A DNA stretch of 34,115 nt from an uncultured Clostridia bacterium (GCA_944393255.1 CALXZP010000063.1:1-34115), one strand, 5' to 3'. Counted from the stretch's first letter, positions 1 through 8,470 are shown. Program-made: numbers and translations. The notes: a model not told the origin generated them from the letters alone.

Positions 1-63
1 AGTTATATTATATCAAATCAGAGTGGTTTTTTCTATACATTTAATGAAAATTAATAGTGACAA

Positions 64-149
64 AACGGATTTGCCACGTCCGTAAAACCGCATAAACTCT
101 ACACTTTTGGAGTTTTGCACGTGGCTAGACAGTATAGAATACGGAGGGG
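64..149 (+). promoter_or_regulatory. structured 5' leader of the stalk-domain protein
   Basis: The leader can fold into a long imperfect hairpin. The outer stem GCCACGT (73-79) pairs with ACGTGGC (119-125). The inner stem, 90-99 with one bulged T, pairs with 110-118, leaving loop 100-109. A 5' side bulge (80-89) carries CCGTA. TCCGTA (79-84) is complementary to TACGGA (140-145), which is the start of the Shine-Dalgarno region, and TCCGT also matches ACGGA at 65-69. The pairings are partly exclusive, so this could be a translational switch or a pseudoknot. I recognise no known riboswitch consensus. Pairing is seen directly; regulation is inference. Confidence 0.35.
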
Positions 150-155
150 ATGAAC

Positions 156-1889
156 ATGTTAAACCATATTAAAATAATGATAATGAGCCTTGTCGTATTG
201 CCGGCGTTTGTGGGTACAGCGGCGGAAGCGGAGACCATAGGAACAGTGCTTTCTACCGATATAGGCACGGTCATAGACGGTGCGGCATGCAGAACGTACA
301 ATGTTGACGGCCGCACCTTTGTTGTGGCTGAGGAGCTGCGTTCGTATGGTTTTGACGTATACTGGAACGAATTTGATAAAATCCTGTCTGTAACTCAGGC
401 TCCGTATGCCCGCAGGGAGCTGCTTCCGGCAGAGCAAGTCAATATAAGGAAAGAGGAGTGTTCCGTCGGAGAACCGGTAATGGATATTCTGGCTACAGAT
501 ATATCGGTCACGGTCACAGGAGCCGCCGTTGAGAGCTATAATATTGACGGGCGCATGGTAATACCCGTGCGTGCGCTTGAGCCGTATGCTTATATAGAAT
601 ACAGTGATGAAGCGAGGCTTGTAACGATCAGGGGTCTGCAGCATTATCTCGATGAGCGCGCTGCTCTTGGCGATCCGGATCTAAGGCACGAGGTCAAGGA
701 GTATATCCAGCCGGTTCACAGCTGGCACAAAAATCTCGGCGGGGGACTGGTAAGCGAGAATAAATACGATGCAGAGGTAAAAGAGACAGAAATGGAATAT
801 ACGGGGAACGGCAGGATATATTCATATTTCGGCAACCCGCTCACGGCATTTTATCCTACAGGCGCAGACCATATGGAGGAATGCTGCGACAGGGAAATAT
901 ACAGTATAACCGGCGCAGACGGAGAGTGGATCTACGAAGCGGATCTGTTGCCGAGAAATGATACCGGTTTCCGATATATAATAACCGACGCACACAATCA
1001 GATGATATCCAAAATGAACGAAATGCTTTATGGTTACATGGTGGAGAAAGAAGATTTCCGCTCCAATTTCTGGCCGGACAGAGCAAAAACAAACGCGCCG
1101 GATATGCGTTTTGAAAAATTAGTGCAGGACGGCGCCGTTTCCGTCGGCGGGTATTATTATAAGCTGTACGATCCGGAGGACGGCGAGCGTCACCTTATGA
1201 GATATAATATAAATGATGTACTGAACATAGGATCCGATTCTTATTTTCTGTCGCGGGACAATGTTTTGTTTAAGGCGGATTTTTATTATGGCTACAGTGA
1301 GCATTATTCTACAAATTCAAAAGTGAATGAGAAAGCGAGCAGCACGTTTGACACGCTTATGGAGTATGATGTAAAAAAGGCCGTATCTGACCGGTATTCA
1401 TATTATATGCTCAAAACAAACGGAGATGTGAAGTATGAGGGCGGTACAATAGCATCTGATGCCTCGGATATATGTTCGGTTTACGGATCGGATAGAATGA
1501 AGCTTTGTGTTCTCACAAACGGAGGAGAAGTATATATCGGCGATGCAGATGAGTATATAAACGGAAGCCGGCTGAAGATAGCCGATGGAGTAAAGGAGAT
1601 ATTTGATACCGGCTCGTCTGCCTTATATTACAAAAATGAAAACGGTGAATTATATGAGTATATCGTAAATAATGGAACTTATGAAAAGCTTTCGGAAAAT
1701 GTATCCAAAGCAACATATTCCGGACAATATATAACCGCCGGCGGCAGTCTGATGAGTCACGGCAAGGTATACGACACAGATGTAAAGGACGCCCGCATAA
1801 TAGATAATGTCACCTACTACATTAAAAATGACGGAACTCTCTGGTACATCAAAAATGGCACAGGTGCGAGAGTACCGGCATTTGAATAA
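156..1889 (+). CDS. secreted protein with two stalk (copper amine oxidase N-like) domains
   Basis: The 577-residue product starts with a basic, then hydrophobic signal peptide (about residues 1-25, ending AAEAE). Two related segments follow, about 28-85 and 103-163. Each has the pattern hydrophobic-DG-R-V/F-x-V/P-L, as in NVDGRTFV and NIDGRMVIPVRAL. This pattern is typical of the copper amine oxidase N-terminal stalk domain found in many Clostridia surface proteins. The remaining 400 residues have no motif I recognise, but repeat short units such as LKTNGDV, LTNGGEV, YKNENGEL and YIKNDGTLWYI, which suggests a beta-propeller-like sensor or adhesion region. I chose ATG 156 rather than ATG 150, because GGAGG at 143-147 sits 8 bases before 156 but only 2 before 150. 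It probably acts outside the cell; no enzyme function is claimed. Confidence 0.8.
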   Translation: MLNHIKIMIMSLVVLPAFVGTAAEAETIGTVLSTDIGTVIDGAACRTYNVDGRTFVVAEELRSYGFDVYWNEFDKILSVTQAPYARRELLPAEQVNIRKEECSVGEPVMDILATDISVTVTGAAVESYNIDGRMVIPVRALEPYAYIEYSDEARLVTIRGLQHYLDERAALGDPDLRHEVKEYIQPVHSWHKNLGGGLVSENKYDAEVKETEMEYTGNGRIYSYFGNPLTAFYPTGADHMEECCDREIYSITGADGEWIYEADLLPRNDTGFRYIITDAHNQMISKMNEMLYGYMVEKEDFRSNFWPDRAKTNAPDMRFEKLVQDGAVSVGGYYYKLYDPEDGERHLMRYNINDVLNIGSDSYFLSRDNVLFKADFYYGYSEHYSTNSKVNEKASSTFDTLMEYDVKKAVSDRYSYYMLKTNGDVKYEGGTIASDASDICSVYGSDRMKLCVLTNGGEVYIGDADEYINGSRLKIADGVKEIFDTGSSALYYKNENGELYEYIVNNGTYEKLSENVSKATYSGQYITAGGSLMSHGKVYDTDVKDARIIDNVTYYIKNDGTLWYIKNGTGARVPAFE

Positions 1890-1956
1890 AGCGGTCACGA
1901 ATAAAAACCAAGAGATTTGAAAATAGTCTGTAAAAATACCTGTTCAAAATATCACC

Positions 1957-1995
1957 TAAAAATAAAACAAAGACCTCATCAAATGAGATCTTTGT
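1957..1995 (-). terminator. terminator of the glyQS-HAD operon, possibly bidirectional
   Basis: Two 13-base arms (1967-1979 and 1983-1995) pair with one mismatch around a three-base loop. On the minus strand the hairpin is followed by a T-rich run (1966 down to 1957), as in an intrinsic terminator. On the plus strand no T-run follows directly, so it is weaker for the stalk-protein gene. Confidence 0.75.
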
Positions 1996-2055
1996 CTGCT
2001 TTATCGGCTTTTTACAGCCAATGTATAATATTTGTTCTGTTTAACGTCTCCCGGC

Positions 2056-2703
2056 TCATGCCTGTACGGCTATCTTGTAAAGCTCGTCAAAATCACCGGC
2101 AATATAGTCGGCGCCGGCGGCTTCCAGCTCGCCCTCAGCCGCGTAGCCGTAGCTGACTCCGCAGGAGGCTATACCGCACTGCTTTGCGCCGTCTATATCC
2201 TGATGACGGTCTCCGACCATTAATATCCTGCTTCTGTCCTCAATGCCGAGCTTTTCTATCGAATATTCTATGATCTCGGCCTTGCTGTTCCGGACGCCGT
2301 TCAGCTCGGCTCCGGTCACAAGCTTCAGATACGGTCTCAATCCGTAACGCACGACTATCCTGTCGGCGTATACCTTTGGCTTTGAGGTGGTAAGAACGGG
2401 CAGACGCGCGCTGTCTATAAGCCTTTTGAGAAAGTCATGCGCTCCGGCGTAAACTCTGTTTTCAAACAGCCCTACCGTTGAGAACCGTTCGCGGTAAAGC
2501 TCCACCGCGCGCTGCGACTTTTCGGGCGTGAAGCCGCAGAACTCGGTGAACGAGTCTATGAGCGGCGGGCCTATAAACCGCATAAGCTCAGCGGGCAGCG
2601 GCTCGCCGAGCTTATCAAGCGCATATTTAACGCAATTCAAAATCCCGTCCTTTGAATCGGTAAGAGTACCGTCGAGATCAAGAAAAATATATTTGTATTT
2701 CAT
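2056..2703 (-). CDS. HAD-family phosphatase (phosphoglycolate phosphatase-like)
   Basis: This HAD hydrolase of about 215 residues has the nucleophile motif DLDGTLTDS near the N-terminus (first Asp attacks the phosphate, second is the acid/base). The second motif is LTTSKP, and the metal-binding motif GDRHQDIDGAK lies near the C-terminus. A helical cap of about 70 residues between motifs I and II puts it in the Gph/PpaX-like group, which acts on small phosphorylated metabolites in the cytosol. The exact substrate cannot be read from sequence. It follows glycyl-tRNA synthetase directly: the upstream stop is at 2711 and possible ATGs are at 2709 and 2703. I prefer 2703 because it gives the usual MKYKYIFLDLDGT start. 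No clear SD is visible, so translational coupling to glyQS is likely. Confidence 0.85.
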   Translation of the reverse strand: MKYKYIFLDLDGTLTDSKDGILNCVKYALDKLGEPLPAELMRFIGPPLIDSFTEFCGFTPEKSQRAVELYRERFSTVGLFENRVYAGAHDFLKRLIDSARLPVLTTSKPKVYADRIVVRYGLRPYLKLVTGAELNGVRNSKAEIIEYSIEKLGIEDRSRILMVGDRHQDIDGAKQCGIASCGVSYGYAAEGELEAAGADYIAGDFDELYKIAVQA

Positions 2704-2710
2704 GATCATA

Positions 2711-4102
2711 TCAGAATGAAAGCTTTTCGTCAAGGAAGCTTTCAAGCTCTTCGATCTTTACGCGCGTCTGCTCCATTGTATCTCTTTCACGGATAGTAAC
2801 TGCGCCGTCCTCAAGAGAGTCAAAGTCGAAGGTAATGCAGAATGGCGTTCCGATCTCGTCCTGGCGGCGGTAACGCTTGCCTATTGAGCCTGCATTGTCG
2901 TATTCACAGTTATATTTCTTTATAAGCTTTTCATAAACAGCTGTAGCCTGCTCGTCAAGCTTCTTTGAAAGCGGAAGCACAGCAGCCTTTACCGGCGCGA
3001 GCGCGGGATGGAGATGCAGCACAACTCTGCTGTCGCCGCCCTCGAGCTGCTCCTCGTCGTATGCGTCGCAAAGGAAAGCGAGAACCACGCGGTCTGCGCC
3101 AAGCGACGGCTCTATAACATACGGAACGTATTTTTCATTTGTTACCGGATCCATATACTCGAGATTAACGCCTGAGTGATCGATATGCTGTTTAAGATCG
3201 TAGTCGGTCCTGTCCGCAATGCCCCAAAGCTCGCCCCAGCCGAACGGGAACAGGAACTCTATGTCCGAGGTGGCCTTTGAATAGAACGCAAGCTCTTCCT
3301 TGGCATGGTCGCGGAAACGAAGGCTTTCCTCACGGAGATTCAGCGATTTTAAGAAATCTATACAGAACTGTTTCCAGTATGCGAACCATTCAAGATCTGT
3401 ATCGGGCTTGCAGAAGAACTCAAGCTCCATCTGCTCAAACTCCCTTGTCCTGAACGTGAAGTTTCCGGGTGTGATCTCGTTTCTGAACGATTTGCCTATC
3501 TGGGCTATGCCGAACGGTATCTTTTTGCGTGAAGAACGCTGAACATTCTTGAAGTTTACAAATATACCCTGGGCTGTTTCGGGGCGGAGATATATGGTGT
3601 TCTCCGAGTCCTCGGTAACACCCTGGAAGGTTTTGAACATCAGATTGAACTGGCGTATATCCGTAAAGTTGATCTTGCCGCACTTTGGACATGCGATAGA
3701 GTGCTCGTCGATATATTCCTTCAGCTGCTCGTTTGTCCAGCCGTCGCAGCAGATGTCCTCGCTGTTTTCCGCGGCGTAGTCCTCTATGAGCTTATCTGCT
3801 CTGTAGCGGGCTTTACATTCCTTACAGTCCATAAGGGGATCGGAAAAACCGCCTACATGTCCCGAGGCTACCCATGTTTCGGGGTTCATGAGTATAGCGC
3901 AGTCTATCCCTACATTGTATTTTGATTCCTGTATAAACTTCTTCCGCCATGCCGCCTTGACATTGTTTTTGAGCTCAACGCCGAGCGGACCGTAATCCCA
4001 TGTGTTTGCAAGACCGCCGTATATCTCGCTGCCTGCAAAAATAAAGCCCCTGCCCTTGCAGAGGGCAACTATTTTGTCCATGGTTTTATCTGTATTATTC
4101 AT
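2711..4102 (-). CDS. glyQS: glycine--tRNA ligase, alpha2 single-chain type
   Basis: This 463-residue class II aminoacyl-tRNA synthetase charges tRNA-Gly with glycine. Visible signatures are the N-terminal [25 protein letters not shown] segment (split here as [14 protein letters not shown] and [11 protein letters not shown]), a zinc-ribbon-like insertion with CKECK and CPKCG, the motif 2 region [21 protein letters not shown], read as [10 protein letters not shown] then [11 protein letters not shown], motif 3 [14 protein letters not shown], and an anticodon-binding domain over the last 100 residues. Length and order match the homodimeric archaeal/eukaryotic-like type used by many Gram-positives, not the GlyQ/GlyS tetramer. 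The start ATG has GAGGTG five bases upstream. It is the first gene of an operon with the HAD phosphatase, read from the promoter at 4156-4184. Confidence 0.97.
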   Translation of the reverse strand: MNNTDKTMDKIVALCKGRGFIFAGSEIYGGLANTWDYGPLGVELKNNVKAAWRKKFIQESKYNVGIDCAILMNPETWVASGHVGGFSDPLMDCKECKARYRADKLIEDYAAENSEDICCDGWTNEQLKEYIDEHSIACPKCGKINFTDIRQFNLMFKTFQGVTEDSENTIYLRPETAQGIFVNFKNVQRSSRKKIPFGIAQIGKSFRNEITPGNFTFRTREFEQMELEFFCKPDTDLEWFAYWKQFCIDFLKSLNLREESLRFRDHAKEELAFYSKATSDIEFLFPFGWGELWGIADRTDYDLKQHIDHSGVNLEYMDPVTNEKYVPYVIEPSLGADRVVLAFLCDAYDEEQLEGGDSRVVLHLHPALAPVKAAVLPLSKKLDEQATAVYEKLIKKYNCEYDNAGSIGKRYRRQDEIGTPFCITFDFDSLEDGAVTIRERDTMEQTRVKIEELESFLDEKLSF

Positions 4103-4121
4103 TATGCCACCTCATATAATA

Positions 4122-4137
4122 TGCGGCCGCCGCCGCA
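4122..4137 (-). promoter_or_regulatory. GC-rich hairpin in the glyQS 5' UTR
   Basis: TGCGGC (4122-4127) and GCCGCA (4132-4137) form a perfect 6-bp, GC-only-but-one stem with a four-base loop, 20 bases before the glyQS start. No T-run follows, so it is not a terminator. It might protect the mRNA end or tune translation. No T-box specifier or antiterminator sequence is visible. Confidence 0.35.
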
Positions 4138-4155
4138 GTTTTCATCTTCTTCTAT

Positions 4156-4184
4156 ATTTTATATTAAGACGCCGGATTTGTCAA
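4156..4184 (-). promoter_or_regulatory. sigma-A promoter of glyQS operon
   Basis: On the minus strand TTGACA (4184-4179) is followed after exactly 17 bases by TAAAAT (4161-4156). This is a near-consensus housekeeping promoter about 50 bases upstream of the glyQS start. Confidence 0.85.
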
Positions 4185-4302
4185 GTGTTTTGTGTATTTT
4201 ACGGCGCTGTGCGGAATATAAAATTATTACGGAGAATACAATCTGACTATAACGGGGATATAAAAGCATATTTTGTTTGTACACTATTATTTGATTTTAT
4301 GC

Positions 4303-4331
4303 TTGAAAAAAAAATAATCTTGTGTTAAAAT
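4303..4331 (+). promoter_or_regulatory. sigma-A promoter of the GT2 gene
   Basis: TTGAAA (4303-4308), a 17-base spacer and TAAAAT (4326-4331) lie 60 bases upstream of the GT2 start. A perfect TATAAT at 4332-4337 is an alternative -10, but has no suitable -35. Confidence 0.65.
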
Positions 4332-4392
4332 TATAATGTTAAATTGTTGAGGTAAAATAGGGTTTTGGGTTTTAAAATTTGGAGGAGAGATC

Positions 4393-5646
4393 ATGCAGCT
4401 TGTAACATCAATTAATTTTGCAGTTTGGGTTGTATTTTTAGTTTGCTATTTGTATCAGATGTATTATATACTTGTTCCTTACATAAAAAAGGAAAAGCCT
4501 TTGGGTGCACCTAAGCAGAATAGGTTTGCGGTACTTATTTCGGCGAGAAACGAAGCCGGGGTCATAGGTCAGCTTCTTGACAGCATAAAGGCGCAGACAT
4601 ATTCGCCGGAGCTGGTTGACGTGTATGTTGTTGCCGATAACTGCACCGATAACACTGCCGATATAGCCAAGCGGTGCGGAGCTAACGTTTATGAGCGGTT
4701 TGACAAGGTAAACGTGGGCAAGGGCTATGCGCTTAACTATCTGCTCAGGGAGATAAGCGGCAAGTACGGACATGACTACTATGACGGCTTTTTCGTCTTT
4801 GACGCCGACAACGTGCTCGATCCGCACTATATAGAGGAAATGAACAAAACGTTCTCGTCCGGATACCAGATATTAACGAGCTACCGTAACTCAAAGAACT
4901 ACGGAGACAACTGGATATCCGCCGGATATTCATTGTGGTTCCTCAGAGAATCGAAGTATCTCAACTATTCGAGAATGCTTATGAATACTAGCTGTGCTAT
5001 ATCGGGAACAGGTTTTATGTTCAGCAAGGAGATAGCCAAGGAACTCAACGGCTGGAAATATTATCTTTTGACCGAGGATATAGAGTTCACGGTCGATCAT
5101 GTTATAAACAATTATAAGATAGGCTACTGCAATAACGCCGTGCTTTATGACGAGCAGCCGTGCCGGTTCAGCCAGAGCGTACGCCAGAGGATGCGCTGGG
5201 CAAAGGGCTATCTGCAGGTTTTGTGCAACTACGGCGGGAAGCTGATAAAGGGTATCTTTAAGGACAAGAGCTTTTCGTGCTATGATATGTCGATGTCGAT
5301 AATGCCGGCGATGATCCTGACTATATTCAGCGCAGTGCTGAATATATCGGCAATACTTGTAGGGCTTATAGCAGGTATAAGCATAGAACCTGTAATAGAG
5401 TCCCTTATGGGAGGCTGCCTGAGCATGTACGCTACAATGTACGTGATCGGAGCGATAACGACGATATCGGAAAGAAATAAGATATACACAACTCCGCTGA
5501 AGAAATTCCTGTATACTTTCACATTCCCGATATTTATGATGACGTATATCCCGATAACATTCCTTGCTTTGTTCAAGAGGGTAGAATGGAAGCCGATAGT
5601 CCACAGCCAGTCCAAGACGCTTGCGGATATCAAATCGACAAATTAA
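4393..5646 (+). CDS. membrane-bound family 2 glycosyltransferase (processive type)
   Basis: The 417-residue protein has one N-terminal membrane helix (about 5-28), a cytosolic GT-A domain, and three or four C-terminal helices (about 300-400). GT-A motifs are present in order: ADNCTDNT (nucleotide binding), FDADN (DxD metal site), LTEDIE (TED catalytic-base region) and QRMRW (the QxxRW motif of processive beta-glycosyltransferases such as cellulose and hyaluronan synthases). It probably polymerises or transfers a sugar from an NDP-sugar at the membrane. The polymer is unknown. SD GGAGGAGAG is well placed. The gene is monocistronic, between its own promoter and the terminator at 5704, and not part of the EPS cluster further right. 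Confidence 0.88.
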   Translation: MQLVTSINFAVWVVFLVCYLYQMYYILVPYIKKEKPLGAPKQNRFAVLISARNEAGVIGQLLDSIKAQTYSPELVDVYVVADNCTDNTADIAKRCGANVYERFDKVNVGKGYALNYLLREISGKYGHDYYDGFFVFDADNVLDPHYIEEMNKTFSSGYQILTSYRNSKNYGDNWISAGYSLWFLRESKYLNYSRMLMNTSCAISGTGFMFSKEIAKELNGWKYYLLTEDIEFTVDHVINNYKIGYCNNAVLYDEQPCRFSQSVRQRMRWAKGYLQVLCNYGGKLIKGIFKDKSFSCYDMSMSIMPAMILTIFSAVLNISAILVGLIAGISIEPVIESLMGGCLSMYATMYVIGAITTISERNKIYTTPLKKFLYTFTFPIFMMTYIPITFLALFKRVEWKPIVHSQSKTLADIKSTN

Positions 5647-5703
5647 CATAGGCTATTAAAGCCGGGATCTGTGAGTATAACGGTAAATATGGTATATTAA
5701 AGG

Positions 5704-5726
5704 CGCCGCTGAAGCGGCGTTTTTTT
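5704..5726 (+). terminator. intrinsic terminator after the GT2 gene
   Basis: CGCCGC and GCGGCG pair around a TGAA loop (5704-5719) and are followed by seven T residues. This is a textbook rho-independent terminator. Confidence 0.93.
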
Positions 5727-5790
5727 GTCTTATAATTTAATATTGATATATTGGTTTAATAAAAAAAATAAAATTTTTTTAAAAAAGGTA

Positions 5791-5831
5791 TTGACAAAAC
5801 TGTCAATACTGTATATACTGTATATATACAG
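5791..5831 (+). promoter_or_regulatory. promoter with two palindromic operators for the GntR-ABC operon
   Basis: TTGACA (5791-5796), a 17-base spacer and TATACT (5814-5819) form the promoter. Two perfect inverted repeats cover it. TTGACA-N4-TGTCAA (5791-5806) overlaps the -35 box. CTGTATATA-N5-TATATACAG (5809-5831) overlaps the -10 box and the start point. The natural reading is autorepression by the downstream YtrA-type GntR protein. Confidence 0.8.
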
Positions 5832-5851
5832 AGAAGCACAGAGGTGAGCGC

Positions 5852-6226
5852 ATGAATATCTTTATAGATAATAAAAGCGGTATACCGATATATGACCAGA
5901 TATATAAGCAGATCAAGCAGATGATAGTCAGCGGAGAGCTGAACGAGGATGATATGCTTCCTTCGATCAGAAATCTGGCCAAGGATCTGGGTATAAGCGT
6001 TATAACGACAAAAAGAGCGTATGAGGAGCTTGAAAGGGAGGGATATATATATACTGTAGCGGCGAAAGGCTGTTTTGTCGCTCCGAAAAATGTGGAGCTT
6101 ATACGCGAGGAAACGCTTAAGAGGATAGAAGAGCACATGCATGAGATAGTACAGCTGTCAAAGTCGTGCAGGCTCACCAAAAAGGATATAACGGATATAC
6201 TTGATATTATTATGGAGGAGGAATAG
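5852..6226 (+). CDS. GntR-family regulator, YtrA subfamily
   Basis: This 124-residue regulator has an N-terminal winged helix (about 10-75) with the GntR pattern IYDQIYKQIKQMIVSGEL, then LPSIRNLAKDLGISVITTKRAYEELEREG. A short, mostly helical C-terminus of about 45 residues follows, in place of a ligand-binding domain; this is the mark of the YtrA subfamily. Such proteins repress their own operon and the linked ABC transporter, often responding to cell-wall antibiotics or other envelope stress. The inducer here is unknown. The start has GAGGTGAGCGC upstream. It is followed after two bases by the ABC ATPase gene and sits just below two palindromes in its own promoter. Confidence 0.92.
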   Translation: MNIFIDNKSGIPIYDQIYKQIKQMIVSGELNEDDMLPSIRNLAKDLGISVITTKRAYEELEREGYIYTVAAKGCFVAPKNVELIREETLKRIEEHMHEIVQLSKSCRLTKKDITDILDIIMEEE

Positions 6227-6228
6227 GA

Positions 6229-7071
6229 ATGAATGCATTGGAGATAAAGGGACTTTGCAAGAGCTATACGGGTTTTGAGCTTAATGATATAGAGTTAACG
6301 CTGCCTGCCGGGTATATACTCGGACTTATCGGTGAGAACGGAGCCGGAAAGAGCACTATCATAAAGCTGATAATGGATCTTATACGGCGTGACAGCGGCA
6401 GTATATTTGTACTTGGCAGGGATAACAGAGAGAAGTTTTCTCTCACAAAAGAGGACGTTGGGGTAGTGCTGGATAAGGTGGGTTTTCCGGAGAGCCTTAA
6501 TGCAAAGCAGATAAATAACATAATGAAGCTTACCTACAAGAACTGGGATGAACGTGAATTCAGCAGTTATATTGAGCGGTTTGATATACCCCTGTCGAAA
6601 AAATTCATGGAATATTCTCAGGGTATGCGTATGAAACTTGGTATAGCCGCGGCTCTTTCGCATAAGCCTAAGCTGCTGATCTTAGATGAGGCGACAAACG
6701 GACTTGATCCTGTAGTTAGGGATGATGTGAACGGGATACTAAACGAGTTTACACGAGATGAGACACATTCTGTGCTTATTTCATCGCATATAGTGAGCGA
6801 TCTTGAGAAGCTTTGCGACTACATCGCGTTTATCCATAAGGGACGCATAATGCTGTGTGAGGAAAAGGACAGGCTGCTTGAAGAATTTGCGTTTATCCAG
6901 TGTTCTAAGGAGGAGCTGGAGCGTATACCGCAAAGCGCGCTCAGGGGCGTGAAAAGATCGGTATACAACGCCGAAGCTGTGGCGGAGCGCTCGGCTCTGC
7001 CGAAAGGTATAAGGTCGAGACCGGTCACGATAGAGGAGTTATTTGTGTTCATGGTAAAGGAGAGTGCTTGA
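6229..7071 (+). CDS. ABC transporter ATP-binding protein (YtrB-like)
   Basis: The 280-residue nucleotide-binding subunit shows Walker A GENGAGKST, signature region YSQGMRMKLGIAAAL, Walker B LLILDEATNGLD and switch SSHIVSDLE. The signature is SQGM rather than SGGQ, which is usual in this bacitracin/YtrB-like export group. The last 70 residues form the short C-terminal extension common to these ATPases. It should pair with the membrane subunit encoded immediately downstream to energise export of a small or lipid-linked molecule. SD GGAGGAGGA overlaps the end of the regulator gene, consistent with one transcript under YtrA-type control. Confidence 0.93.
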   Translation: MNALEIKGLCKSYTGFELNDIELTLPAGYILGLIGENGAGKSTIIKLIMDLIRRDSGSIFVLGRDNREKFSLTKEDVGVVLDKVGFPESLNAKQINNIMKLTYKNWDEREFSSYIERFDIPLSKKFMEYSQGMRMKLGIAAALSHKPKLLILDEATNGLDPVVRDDVNGILNEFTRDETHSVLISSHIVSDLEKLCDYIAFIHKGRIMLCEEKDRLLEEFAFIQCSKEELERIPQSALRGVKRSVYNAEAVAERSALPKGIRSRPVTIEELFVFMVKESA

Positions 7072-7072
7072 T

Positions 7073-7690
7073 ATGAAGGGTTTGCTGCTTAAAGAATGGT
7101 ATATGATGCTGAGGCATGCAAAGGGTTACCTGCTGGTATGCTTGGTGTTTTTCACAATATCTATATTCAGCGAGGGAGATACATTTTTTGAGGCGTATCC
7201 TCTCGTATTGGCGGGAATGATACCAATAACGCTCATATCTTATGATGAGCGAAGCGGGTGGATCAGTTTCGGTAACATATTGCCGTGCTCGAGAAAACAG
7301 TTCGTTTCAGCAAAATATATACTTGCGATCATCATAGCTGTATTTATGACTGCCTGTACGTTGATCGTGCATATTATAAGGATATATTCCGCCGGAGGCG
7401 GTGTACAGCTTGGCGCGGGAGTTATTGCCGGTGCGGCGTTCAGTCTGATGCCTCCGTCGTTTGTGCTGCCGGCGGTATTCAAGCTTGGCAGTGAAAAGGG
7501 CAGACTGGCATATATCGTGGTCATAGCCGTTGTATGCGCATGCATCCCGTTCCTCAATATGACTTCGGAGAATTATACAGTATATGCTGATATGTCAGCG
7601 ATCGGTTTTATAGCATTACCGCTGTCTCTGCTTATATTTGCCGCGTCATGGCTGCTGTCTGTAAGATTTTTTGAAAAGCGGGAACTGTAA
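7073..7690 (+). CDS. ABC-2 type membrane permease of the GntR-linked transporter
   Basis: This is a hydrophobic protein of about 205 residues with roughly six membrane spans, starting at about residues 20, 45, 85, 120, 145 and 175. A short amphipathic N-terminus (MKGLLLKEWYMMLR) is typical of ABC-2 permeases in which the first helix lies along the membrane. A longer GTG start at 7064 exists, but AGGAG (7058-7062) lies ten bases from ATG 7073 and only one from GTG, so I chose ATG. It follows the ATPase stop by one base. No similarity precise enough to name a substrate is visible. Confidence 0.85.
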   Translation: MKGLLLKEWYMMLRHAKGYLLVCLVFFTISIFSEGDTFFEAYPLVLAGMIPITLISYDERSGWISFGNILPCSRKQFVSAKYILAIIIAVFMTACTLIVHIIRIYSAGGGVQLGAGVIAGAAFSLMPPSFVLPAVFKLGSEKGRLAYIVVIAVVCACIPFLNMTSENYTVYADMSAIGFIALPLSLLIFAASWLLSVRFFEKREL

Positions 7691-7692
7691 AA

Positions 7693-7726
7693 AAGAAACG
7701 AGGCTGCGGCCTCGCTTCTTTTTTTG
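7693..7726. terminator. bidirectional terminator between ABC permease and LUD gene
   Basis: CGAGGC (7699-7704) pairs with GCCTCG (7709-7714), extended by AAGAA/TTCTT after one mismatch. T-runs follow on both strands, so it serves the two convergent genes. Confidence 0.92.
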
Positions 7727-7739
7727 AAGTCTATGTAAA

Positions 7740-8378
7740 TTAAAATCCCAGTTCTTCTGCGACCACTATAACGCTTATGCGTCCGGGGAATTTATAGCAG
7801 CCGTCAATGATGCTGACAATGTTGCAGATCCTGCTGGTTCCGGTACAGTCGGAGCAGGAGCATGTGGAGTCGCATGGGTTGCCGTGACGTATACGCTTTG
7901 AATTCATTGGCGCGATCTCTTTTGCACGTTTTATTCCTTCCGCCGCGTCTTTCACGATCTTATTTGCGCCTACCACCACTATTACTTTTTTCGGTCCGAA
8001 AGCGATGCAGCCCGTTCTGTTTCCGGTGCAGTCGATATTAACGAGCTTACCGTCCATTGTTACGGCGTTGGTGCCGGTAACAAAGACGTCTGACAGAAAT
8101 CCGAGTCTGTATTTATGCAGTTCTTCCTCCCATGAGCTGTTGCTGAAGCGGTCGATGAACCGGTATTCCGGACTGCGTACCAGATCCATTATGCCTGTCT
8201 CCTGTAGAGTAACGCTGCCGCCTACCGCTATTTCGGCGCCCTGCGGGATAAGCTCTTTTACTATTTGCTTCGCCTCTGCGGCGTTTTCTGCGTAGTGTGC
8301 GTCAAAACGGCGGCTGTTCAGCACTTCTACAGCGTCCTGAGCCTTGCGCTGCAGCGCCCATTTTTTTATTTCATTCAT
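7740..8378 (-). CDS. LUD-domain protein (LutC/YkgG-like), stand-alone
   Basis: The 212-residue product is a LUD (lactate utilisation, DUF162) domain protein. Typical segments are AVGGSVTLQETGIMDLVR, the VTGTNAVTMDGKLVNIDCTGNR region (read as VTGTNAVTMDGKL then VNIDCTGNR), and VIVVVGANKIVKD. Near the C-terminus there is an extra cysteine cluster, NPCDSTCSCSDCTG, with a further RIC, which could hold a metal or Fe-S centre. LutA and LutB partners are absent, as in many Clostridia that carry lone LUD proteins of unknown role. I chose the start MNEIKK at 8378 because GGAG lies eight bases upstream; the frame extends further but has no SD there. It has its own promoter at 8411-8439 and is convergent with the ABC operon. 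Confidence 0.88.
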   Translation of the reverse strand: MNEIKKWALQRKAQDAVEVLNSRRFDAHYAENAAEAKQIVKELIPQGAEIAVGGSVTLQETGIMDLVRSPEYRFIDRFSNSSWEEELHKYRLGFLSDVFVTGTNAVTMDGKLVNIDCTGNRTGCIAFGPKKVIVVVGANKIVKDAAEGIKRAKEIAPMNSKRIRHGNPCDSTCSCSDCTGTSRICNIVSIIDGCYKFPGRISVIVVAEELGF

Positions 8379-8410
8379 AGGTATAGCTCCTTTCAATATT
8401 TCCTGACTGT

Positions 8411-8439
8411 ATTGTATCACATTCGCCCATGATTTACAA
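8411..8439 (-). promoter_or_regulatory. promoter of the LUD gene
   Basis: On the minus strand TTGTAA (8439-8434), 17 bases and TACAAT (8416-8411) fit a sigma-A promoter, 33 bases before the LUD start. TG occurs just upstream of the -10. Confidence 0.7.
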
Positions 8440-8470
8440 CTGAGTTTTTTCAATATAATATACTTTACAA

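Noticed and set aside
1917..2223. small plus-strand ORFs after the stalk-protein gene
   Set aside because: They cross a strong terminator hairpin and then lie antisense to the HAD phosphatase gene.
4103..4250. T-box riboswitch upstream of glyQS
   Set aside because: The start-proximal GAGGTGGCA resembles part of the T-box sequence but is the ribosome binding site. No specifier loop, full T-box or terminator/antiterminator pair was found between the promoter and the start.
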